Of a stretch of 64,000 nt of DNA, positions 26,001 to 38,000 are shown in pieces. Both the position numbers and the translations under genes were made by a program. The DNA is taken from positions 30,307,366-30,371,365 of the forward strand of contig CM057135.1 in the NCBI GenBank assembly GCA_029964075.1, read 5' to 3'. Under the pieces are notes generated by a model, which worked only from the letters and a program-made list of their open reading frames with translations, did not search any database and was not told the origin of the DNA. Source of the DNA: Patiria pectinifera (Eukaryota > Echinodermata > Asteroidea > Valvatida > Asterinidae). Numbering within the stretch: the stretch's first letter is position 1; every line of letters begins with the position of its first letter.

Positions 26001-29000
26001 TCAGTTTGATGTTTTCTTTTTTAATAGTTTTACTTGCCAGATATGAAAACTGCTTTTTAGTATTTTGTTTTCCTCAGAACACAGCGCTTTCATTTGGGCT
26101 TCCCTTGCAAAAAGACAAGAAAAAGATTGAAAAATTGCCGAGAAGACTTCCGAAAACACTGTTATTTATACAATTCTGTGATTTTTTGTAGGAAAACCCC
26201 AACGAACTCACCACGTCATTTGGAGGGGAGATTTTCATCCCACCAAAATTGGCTGACATTCTGGACTCTGCATTGGCACCTGAAGTGAAGACACAAATTT
26301 CACATGAAAATAACATGAAAAGAAATTTTTTTTAATGCAAAAAAATCCACTTTAAAAGTCATTTTCTGGATGGCGTGCCCTCGATACGTTTTAAAAAAAT
26401 CTACTTCGTTTTCTCTTAATCCCAAGGAGGGGTGCAAGGAGAGGCACAGGCATCCCGCAGGGGGAGATTAAAGGGATTAAAAGGGATTAAAAGGGATTAC
26501 CTTGCGGAGACATTTGTCCAAACATGGGCCGTCTTCCGTCTTCCTCCTGATGATGCCTAAGTTCATCAGAGTAGTGGGACAGACCAGTGCCCACTGATTG
26601 AGACCTCTGCAACAAGAAAAAAAAATACCCCAAAATAGTGGCCAATGATTGACACCTCTGCAACAAGGTAAAAAAAATACCCCAAAATAGTGTCCATTGA
26701 TTGAGACCTCTTCAACAAGATAAAAAAATACTCCAAAATAGTGGCCAATGATTGACACCTCTGCAACAAGGTAAAAAAATACCCCAAAATAGTGTCCATT
26801 GATTGAGACCTCTTCAACAAGATAAAAAAATACCCCAAAATAGTGGCCACTGATTGAGACCTCTGCAACAAGCAAAAAATACCCCAAAATAGTGGCCACT
26901 GATTGAGACCTCTGCAACAAGATAAAAAAATACCCCAAAATAGTGGCCACTGATTGAGACCTCTGCAACAAGATAAAAAAATACCCCAAAATAGTGGCCA
27001 CTGATTGAGACCTCTGCAACAAGGTAAAAAAATACCCCAAAATAGTGGCCAATGATTGACACCTCTGCAACAAGGTAAAAAATACCCCAAAATAGTGTCC
27101 ACTGATTGAGACCTCTTCAACAAGATAAAAAAATACCCCAACATAGTGCCCACTGATTGAGACCTCTGCAACAAGCAAAAAATACCCCAACATAGTGCCC
27201 ACTGATTGAGACCTCTGCAACAAGCAAAAAATACCCCAAAATAGTGGCCACTGATTGAGACCTCTTCAACAAGATAAAAAAATACTCCAAAATAGTGGCC
27301 ACTGATTGAGACCTCTGCAACAAGCAAAAAATACCCCAAAATAGTGGCCACTGATTGAGACCTCTGCAACAAGATAAAAAAATACCCCAAAATAGTGCCC
27401 ACTGATTGAGACCTCTGCAACAAGCAAAAACAATACTCCAAAATAGTGGCCACTGATTGAGACCTCTGCAACAAGCAAAAAATACCCCAAAATAGTGGCC
27501 ACTGATTGAGACCTCTGCAACAAGACAAAAAAAATACTCCAAAATAGTGCCCACTGATTGAGACCTCTGCAACAAGAAAAGAAATACCCCAAAATAGTGG
27601 CCAATGATTGACACCTCTGCAACAAGGTAAAAAAATACCACAAAATAGTGTCCATTGATTGAGACCTCTTCAACAAGATAAAAAAATACTCCAAAATAGT
27701 GCCCACTGATTGAGACCTCTGCAACAAGCAAAAAATACCCCAAAATAGTGGCCACTGATTGAGACCTCTGCAACAAGATAAAAAAATACTCCAAAATAGT
27801 GGCCACTGATTGAGACCTCTGCAACAAGCAAAAAATACCCCAAAATAGTGGCCACTGATTGAGACCTCTGCAACAAGCAAAAAATACCCCAAAATAGTGG
27901 CCACTGATTGAGACCTCTGCAACAAGATAAAAAAATACCCCAAAATAGTGGCCACTGATTGAGACCTCTGCAACAAGCAAAAAATACCCCAAAATAGTGG
28001 CCACTGATTGAGACCTCTGCAACAAGCAAAAAATACCCCAAAATAGTGGCCACTGATTGAGACCTCTGCAACAAGCAAAAAATACCCCAAAATAGTGGCC
28101 ACTGATTGAGACCTCTGCAACAAGATAAAAAAATACCCCAAAATAGTGGCCACTGATTGAGACCTCTGCAACAAGAAAAGAAATACCCCAAATACATGAT
28201 TGAGACCTTCGCAACAAGAAAAAAATACCCCAGAGTACATGATTGAGACCTCTGAAACAAAAAAAACAAAAAAATACCCCCAAAGACATGAGGATATCCA
28301 GTGATGTGAACAGCGCCCTCTGTTGTAACATGACCTGATAATGTAAGCTAAATAAAGGGTTTTTTTTTTAAGTTACATTTCCCCAAACTTCTTAGGCATT
28401 TTGTGAAGAGCCTTTCAATCCTCTAAAAACCACCAATTTACAGGATCCTAGTTGCACTTGTTTTATCATATTAAAACATTTACAGGGCATCAAGTTCTAT
28501 TCAGAGCAATAGTGGCTGGTCTCTACGTACAAATCTTAATCCTGCTAAAGTGTACTTAACCCTTCTTGTGGATTTTGAGGGATTTTTGAAAAGGTTAGAA
28601 ATGAAGTAATACTTGACAGGCAAGCTTCAGTTGTGCCGTCTTGTTTAACACTTTTCAGGTGATGTTTACTAGTAATGCGTACCTGCATGAAATGTTGGAA
28701 CTTGCTGGTAGATCCTCCAAAGTTGTCATTGTCGATGTCAAAGGGAGCCGTGAAGAAATGGTCGGGCGCCATGTGCGGATCGGCAACTGTAAAAGTGCAG
28801 AAAGGATACAGGATACAATACTTTTACATGAATCAGTAGCTTCATTTGGCTAAGTGAAGCAACCATAGAATTATTGAGTCTAGACTAAGTGGTCTCATTG
28901 ATGCTTCTACACACTTCTCCTACAATTCCACTACAAACTCCTGAAACACTTATACAAAAAGTACAGCCCATCAAAACTATCACATGACTATTGTGACATT

Positions 29001-32000
29001 GGCAATGGTTGAAATTAACTTAAAGGGAATATACATCATTTGCTTTTGCTGTAATTTTCAGAAATGGATGGAATTGGGGGGTTGGAAATATATAGCAAAT
29101 ATAGTGACACTGACTTTTTTGAGGTTTTGGGTTCGAAAATGCTAAAACCAAGAAAAATAATCATTTTCCTGTAGTCTGGTTCCCTGACTCCATATAAGAG
29201 AAACAGAGCAGTTTACATACATTAGGGAATTATAAGGTCAGGGAACCAGTCTAGCTGGCTTGTACCTGTTCATACATGTAGGTGTGTAATCGATTGCAAA
29301 CAAGTGCGATGGTCAATTGGGGCCAGTACTTGAAAAAAAAACCAGTTTTTTTCCAACGCTGGTCGGCCGACCAGCGTTGGAAATTGATACAAAAATACCA
29401 CTTTTCTTGAAAATGACAGTATACCAGGTGCCATGATTTTACAGGATGCTTTACACTGTCATTCACTAACAGTCCAGCAAGGTATTTCAAAATGATTTGG
29501 TAGTTTTATTTTTTGATGTTTGCAAATGTTGTATTTTCCCTTTAAGTTTAGAATCTGAGAAGGCTCCTTTTGGTAAATTAAATTCCCTAATTTGAATCAT
29601 GAGTAGCTAATTTTACAGACATGTTTTATTTGTTACAACAGGTATTCTGACATATTTTTTAACATTTCAACTGCTCATATTTTGATGCATCAAAAACTCA
29701 GTTTGATACATGTACAAGTACATAATCCTCCAGGGAAAAAATAAGACCAAAATAGCCGAAAGGCAATTTCATGTAAATGGATGTTTTTAATGTAAATACA
29801 CGGTACATTATGTGCATGAGACTAGACAGTCCCTAGATTTATGGCCATACGGCCCAACATGGGCACGAAGGCCAATTAAGCGAAATTGATAATCTAGCTA
29901 GCCGATCCGGCTAGTCAGGTTCAATTGTTGCTAATTGCACAGGTGATATCTCCCTCCGGGCAACATGCAACGTGAAATAATTTAATAAGGAAAAACACTT
30001 AGGGGAGGACTAAGCAACAGAAAATGTATCCAGACAGCTACTGGTGAAAAACAGTTGAGTAAAACGAAGCAAAAATACATAAGGCGAAGTAAAAAAAACA
30101 AAAAACAGTTTCTCATCCCTGCCGCTTTCTTTTTTTTCCGACTGCCTCCTTTTTCTTTCCTTTTAATTCATTCATTCATTACACTTGCGCATTTTTATAT
30201 TGACTTTTTATTTTGTTTCCAACAACACTGTAGCTATGCAGAAGGGTTCTGGCCCTTTTGTAGCACAATTTTGTATCACCAAAAGATTTGAGAAAATGGA
30301 AGAATCCATCCGCCATCTTGGAAAAGCCGCCATCTTGTGGGGGAAAAAAAAAAGAAAAAAAGAAAAAGTGCCCCTCCTTCATTTTTGAAAAAGCCTGGAC
30401 AAGAATCTATTTAATTTTTTACACGGCCTAAGGTACCGGGTAAAGTTAATTATGCACTGTACATTATGAAGGTACCGTACATGTGCATGAAAATGTACAC
30501 GTTCGGATGTAAAATGTCAGAATAATTCTGCTCCTTTAGGGGTCTCGACTTCGAACATTTGGAAGAAAATAACTCAATTTTTGTTTATGATTTCTCTTTT
30601 TCAGGTACACTACATGTATTAAAAATATGACACAAAAATGGCTCTATACTGTTTATTACATTTGCAAGGCACAGAACATAATTTGAATAACTGTCAATTT
30701 GCACTGAATTCCACATGATAATCAAATTCAGATCGGCAAGATTATGAATTAAAGTAACGTTTGGTTGAAGTGTTCATGTTTAATGAGAGTTCAATGTAAT
30801 TAAGTGACTATAGATCAGATTGCCACATACATGTACTGCTCACCGGTCATGCACTACGTGACCGCCTACTCTAAAAGGTCAACGATATCTCAGCGCTTTC
30901 TTCTACATCTTTCTGTTTCTATCCCCACTTGGTGTTCCACAGAGATAGGCGATGTAAAGGGTAAAAAATCGCTGTGCAAGAGGAATTAGCCCAAGGCGCT
31001 GTTAATATCATGTTGTTGCAGTATGGTCAGGCAGACATGGAGATAGTTCAGGACTGTGTGCTGGGGATACTGCCCTCTGACTCTATGCGTGTAATGCATA
31101 CTGCATGAGACTATCACAGTACTATGTCAATACAGTCGAGTCTGTTCCGTTTCTTCACTGTCAAATCTTTAGCAGTCGCAGTAATGAAACACTAGATGTA
31201 CGTATAGATATCTAAGCAGATGCTGAGGACAGGCAGAAGATGTTGAAAGGTTGTACTGAGCTGAAGATGCCATTTTGAAAGTCCTTGAAGATGAAATGAA
31301 TTACTGAATTGAAAAAATAATATCTGTGCCGGTTCAGAAACAAGAAATATATGAATTCAAAGGTATTTTCTGGCTCATATGGGTGAATGCAACTAATCAA
31401 ATGTAATTTCTGGTTCATATAGGTGAATGCAATTGATTTTTATTAAAAACTTTAAAGAACAGACGAACAAAAGAGTCAGTTCTGAGAACCGTGTGAATTT
31501 CCCTCATTGACATGACCTTAGAAATCAAACATTTTGTCTGACATTCCACTGAACTGGGGCTGTGCAGTTTCAATTAATTTACTTTCAATCATTCTAATTT
31601 GGGCTTGATTGAATATCCGGATTTTCAGTGTATTCGGCATAGCCTTACACCGAACTCCACAGAACCTAACACATTGCAGTATCCAGCAGCTTTAACAAAA
31701 TCCATCAATTGCCACACAACAAACTGCAAGATCACCAGCTTGTTCCTAAAATCAAACTATTCGCAAAATGGAAGGGTGATGTAAATTCAATATTGGGTTT
31801 TGCCCTTCTTGGGTTTTGCCCTTCACCGTCGTATCTTTATTAACCCTAACCTTACAAATCCTCCAAAATGCTCTTTGCAAAATGGAGGATTTGGCAGGAT
31901 GAGGCTATGGCAAACATGTGTGGCTGATTTTGGAAGATGCACTGTGGCACGGTCGTAGGCTTAGATTATGTGTACTTGAAATCCTCTGCACTGCTCCAGC

Positions 32001-35000
32001 ATGTCACTGGCTCTGCCTCAACATTTTGACAGTGATTGCTGGAGGATTTTGCAGGATTGAGGCAGTGGTCACCCCTCCAAGGACCACATTCAAGAAATAA
32101 CGGAGGATTTTGCAGGATTGAGGCTGCATGCAATTTTTACATGGAGGCAGTTGGAGGATTTTGCAGGATTGAGGTTGCATCCTAGCAATTCCTTCCTCCA
32201 TGGTTAGGGTTAAATCTGTATACTCAGTGTTGTCCCTAGTGATTGTGAGAAAAACAAAATCAACTGGAATCAACTAAAATCAACCACATCCAACCCAAAA
32301 AAAATTGACCATGTATTGGATTCTTGCGGTTTTTTTTACACAGTGAGTTCCATACGTACTGTAGACACTTTGCTTTGTGCATTTGCATACAGATGTGGCA
32401 TTGCAAGTGACTGCTTCGAGCAGACCGCCCAATGTTCTACTATCTGGTCAATTTGAAAAATTTCGAGAGCAGTGTCCACATGAGGAATATACGGAGAGAT
32501 AGAAAGATAAATAACTACGGTATTCACACCTCAAGAGACACGCGGAATATGCGCATTTAAGAAGTCTTGGGAGACTTGAATTTATAATACTTGCAAAAAC
32601 ATGAAATGAGCAAATTGAGCATACAATGTAGCAATATATGAAGTTGACAGACACAAAAAGTAATAGTGGAAAAAAACCTCTGAATTCGTACGGAAAAACA
32701 ACTGAAGACTAGAGATTGATTAACATAATAGTTTACACTTGGCAAAAGAAAACACATATTTGACATAATGACATTTTTTTATATAAAAGCACATGGATTG
32801 CTCAACAGAATTTTGAAGCTTTGATGAAGTTTTAGCTCAGTGAATGCTGTATATTCTAAGAAAACAATATATAGGATCTCAATTTCAATTCAAAAGTTGG
32901 CAAGTCATGTTTTAAATTGAGCCCGAAATCAGCGTCCGGAACACGTTCTCATTCAGCCGATTGCAGCTACGCAATGTCAGCACTGAACCGACAAATTATA
33001 GCAACTGCACATGTGTGCATCATGTCAATGTTTGCGCGCACCCATTCATGGAATGAAAAACGAAGTAATAGGGAAATTTACAAAAATGCGTCTTTAGATG
33101 CATCTTTGGAAATGACCTTCTTTTATTGTATTCTTCAAAATGACGGCATTCCAGAAAGAATCATTTCACAGAGAGTTTAGTGCCATTACTATCTTTAAAC
33201 CAAGTATGCTTTACATTAATAATTTTGTTAGTTACTTTTTGGATAGCTGCAAATGATATTCTCTACTTTTAAAAACTTATTATAATTTTTACAATGTAAC
33301 ACATTGCCTGAATATTGAACATGGCCAAAAAATAAATATACATGTAAAGACTTTATACACACAAGATCTTTATTGATGGATGAATGCAATCATAGGGTTT
33401 TCCCCAAGTTACAATTGTATGGAACGGGAACTACATTTCTAGTGAAGCAGACATAATGCAATTATGGGGTTTCCCCCAAGTTATGAAACAGGAATTAGAA
33501 CGTATTCAGCAGGCGTAATTGTATTTAATTCAAGAAATACTGTTCATACATAAAGTTGGTCTTTATAATTTTCATGTACAAATCTTCACACAACAATACA
33601 ATGGCCAACCAGCAGGCATTTATAACACTACCAACAGAACTGCACTTTATCTTTTCAACAAGTTGACCCATATTTTTGCCTGAACTCCAACTTTGGACTT
33701 AACAACTTTCAAATGTACATGTACTGTGCATGTTTGGGATGGGGACAATAATTCCTGATCATAATATTTTTCTAGGTTATCATGAAGAGGCATGTATCTA
33801 GTTCACGGGTGTAAACAATTTATCAGACAAAGTCATAAACAGGTACATGAACTGAGCGCATATATTACTTTCAATTTTGCAGGTAATGAATGTACATTTC
33901 CACACAGATTTGCCCTCAAACCCTCAATCTCGGGCCAAGAAAGACAATGTCTGCGCACATATTTTTGAAACTGAAAGGGCGCGTAGAATGTCGTGGATTA
34001 ATGTAGGGTTAACCTCTTAAACCTGTTGGTATGTATTTTCTGTACCAGTAAATGTTCATTCCCTTAGAAAAACTGTGAATATGGTGTTGATAAGGCCCCC
34101 CAAAAAAGTCTCCGGTTTCTGGTATGGAGCTTGCCCAAAAATTGGTGCGGCGGCGCGGCTTTTTTTTTTTTTTACCTGATTTTTTTGCTTCAAATGTTGG
34201 CTGATGACTTCAAATGGTGCCCGACTAAACTTAGTGCAAATATAAGGGAGTCAAGAGAGGCCACATAAAGCTTATTCTCGACCATAACCCAATCTAAAAA
34301 CATGTTAATATTGTGCAGCAGCAGGATTCCAGTCAAACCGGTGAGTTTGGCGGTTTTGAGACATCATCTTTCATTGAAAAAAAAACTTTTTCATTTTGCC
34401 GACGCGCATGGCTACGGCGACGCGCGCGCATACCAGAAACCGGAGACTTTTTTTTTTGGCCTAATACATACATGTATAAAAAAAAATACGATTTGTACCT
34501 ACATGTATATGTAAATTCTGTCAACAGGTGTGGCCACATTTTTTTCCAGAATGCTACATACAACCTATCGACATTCATGCACACTATACAATGTTTGCAG
34601 ATGCTGTCGGGTCAGGTTCAAGCCTGTACGTGTATATTCAATTATGAACTACTCCAGGTTAACATGTTATAGTATTTAACTTGATCAAAATCATCATATA
34701 GAACGTTGTCAACATGACAATGACAACTTTCCACATCCTTTACTGTGCACATTGTGCAGATCTGTACATCCATGTACATGTACATGTATGTACCCTACAT
34801 TACAAGATAGGAACATTGTGAACTCGTTGTCCACCATGTATACATTGTAATACAGTTACGTGAATCATGGAAGAATAAGGACTCTATGCATGAATGTTAC
34901 TTACCCACATACTGTTGTAGCACATGCAGATCCATTGTTGTAAATAGGCCAAAATGTTTGCGTACAACCTACAATGTATGGTACGATCGACTCAACATTT

Positions 35001-38000
35001 ATGATGCATTCAACAGCCACACATACATGTAGACAGGCCTACACAGGCTACAACAGTTCCGGATGGATGCTGAGGTGGCTGATAGTACTGTACATGAGTG
35101 CACCAGTACACAACTGATGTTCATTGTGCTGGACTTGAGTAATTGGCCATAGACTTATTATCAGCAATCCTTCAGCCTGTGTCAAGAAGTCTGTTCTTCA
35201 ATGAGTCACTCAGTGAGTAAGAACATGTGTGCATTGACACTGGACGTGTAGGCAGCACCTTCATGTACATGTACATGTATACTGTACATACATCGTACAT
35301 GTACAAATACAGAGTGGTCCGTACATGTACATGTCCAGCATGCATCCTGCATGGTGCTATTGATAACATGGACTTGATACTGGGTTCACACATGCAAGGT
35401 CAAAGGTCAAGTTTACATATTGCACCTTGGAATTGAACACTTTCTACACAAATTTAACGTTACTTTCCAGCATAACAAAATTAAGGGATTTCTGTGAAGC
35501 TTATTACACTTTTCAAAATTGAAGTACACATCAAATACATTCAATGCCACAAAGGACAAAACGTACAAATCAGAAAAAAAAATTACAATTTTTTTTACAG
35601 AGCTCTGCCTCATTCACAGAGTAACAAAGCATTTATTTAAACACGTAAATATCTACTTGGGTACAACCACTCACAAACATACATTATTTTTATACTTGTT
35701 GCAGTCAAGAATATGTGACCTTGACAATTTCAGCGCATTGAAGTCGCCCCTGCTTTTGATGGGTACCAAAACAACTTTTGTGGGGGGAGTCACAGTTCAA
35801 TGGTTTCAAAAAAGCCCCCTACTGCACAGGCAGTTGATGGTCCAAACATCAACAAAAATCTCATTCATTTGCACAGTAGCGTGGTGAGAGTGGGGGTGGA
35901 ATTGGGGTGGGGGAGGGCGGTTAAGCGAAAGGGTGTGAATTTATGGATAGTATGTGAACTGGGTACCCTATTGAAGTAAAGCATGGGTACCCAGGAACCC
36001 ATAAAAGAAACCCCACCCCAAAATTGAAATCCCGGAAGTTGTCTGAAGGGCTCATTACGGTGTAAACTGCAACTCTCACAAGTTAAAATGCACATAAACA
36101 TGACATCTGTTTTGTTTTCCATGTAGCCTGGTTTTCATTTTGAAAATTCCCCACAAATGGCATTCAAAACCTTTCTTCTTCATTGTCTGAGAAGTTACTA
36201 AACTTGGTAACGGGTTTCCGATCCCATAATCTGGAATGGGTTCCTGACATCAGCGGTCGGGTACTCAAGTGTACCCGGTTTTGATGCACACCCCTTGTTA
36301 AGCATCTATAGTCTATAGAGATTAAATGCACCTGTAACTAAAAGGCTGTAGTACAACTGACTGTTTAGCCCGTCCTCCCCTACCAGCATCCCCCTCACTT
36401 TGCCTCCAGCCATTCCTGATCTTTTAAAACACAGACAAATTGTCATTTCAGAACTTAACATTTTTCACACGTACATAATGTTCTCAACAATACGTTAACA
36501 TGTATATACACATGATGACGCTGTTGAAATTTATGTACTTGTACAATGATAAGGAGTTACTTTTGTATCTCATTTATCAGTTTTTGTAAATATATGTAGC
36601 ATGTGCAAAAAATGTGAGTTTAGAAATTATCAAAATTTGAATTATGATGTTCAAAAATAAAATGTGGGATTATGCAAATGAAATGTGGCTCATATTCTCT
36701 TTAGGCTTACATTTTATAATAATAACAGGTACTTATATAGCACTTTTAACTACATGTACATGTAAGATCAAAGCACTTTACATTACTCTTATTATTTGGA
36801 CAGCCTTTAAGAAGTCATTGCCTCCGAGCTCTGCTCTGAGTAACCTTCAATCTAGGCCTACGTCTGGCAAGCAATCTATATTTCTGGTGACACATGCCCT
36901 ACACATAATACCTGAATTATGACACACGATGACTTTCCCCCCAGTAACAACAATACCGGTCTAATTACAAGACTCCATACGGCCAACGGGATTCTGTAGA
37001 TTGTAGATTGGGCAGAGGACAGGTATGCTCATTACTGTCTTGGTTTGCAGAGCTGTTTATTTATAGCATCAATTTGTAATATATGGCCATATTTATTGCA
37101 CAAGTAGTAATGAGACAGGAGGGGAAATGTATAATAAGGTACTTCTGATCAGATACACTTCATAAATTACATTTCTGATTGTAAAAACTTAAAAAAAAAA
37201 AATTATATGCTCCATACCATGTCAAATGGAGTATGGACACGGTAGGGGGGTATGTTATTTACGTGTACATGTGTATTTATACCTGTGAATGTGGGAAAGG
37301 GACTACGTGTATTACCTGGGTTGTAAACAATTTTTTAAAGGTTATAGCATTCCACAAGGAATATATACGTGCGCGTGTAGATACATCCTTGGCCAATGAC
37401 ATTTTGAAACCTATTTTTTTCACCTGAAGTGAGTAAGCACAGTCTTTGCAATTGAATTGGTGTTTACTACAGTACAATGCACACATGTAAAAACAAAACA
37501 CAAAAACAAAAACAGACGAATATTTTTTTTCTCAACATGTTAATCTAAAGTGTATTTAAATGAAAATACATGGGTAATATTGAAAATGAAAAAAACACAC
37601 CCAATGTTTTATTTATAAATTTGACACATGTGTTTGGAAGTTTGACCTTTCAGAAATTAATAAACTTGATATTTGGGGCTGGAAATTGAGAAACCCCACG
37701 AGACACCTCAGGCATTTGGGCTTATCCACACATGTACATTCACTCACTGTACACCAACTACAGTACATGCATGTATGTACGCCAGCTACACTGAACATAT
37801 AAGCATATCATGTTTGAATCGCTTTTTGTTATGGAAAACAGGATAATCCATACTCCTTTTTGTGTTTTTTTGATTATGAGAATTAATAACTTGACACTTC
37901 CTAATACCATTCAATAGTAATGTCAAAGGTGATGAATAAATACGCATGAACCTTTCTGTGCGGGATATCCCTGCACAGTATTTTACAGATAAATGCAGAT

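Noticed and set aside
26477..28331. Long minus-strand open frames (up to 404 codons) as a repeat-protein gene
   Set aside because: They are the reading of a 49-52-bp minisatellite in three phases at once, with no start context or homology, and they lie inside a PAN3 intron. Their openness is reported as a finding, not as a gene.
36720..36915. Possible conserved element (ACTTATATAGCAC ... AAAGCACTTTACATTA)
   Set aside because: It looks like the tail of a widespread dispersed repeat, but I could not define its borders or head from this single copy.
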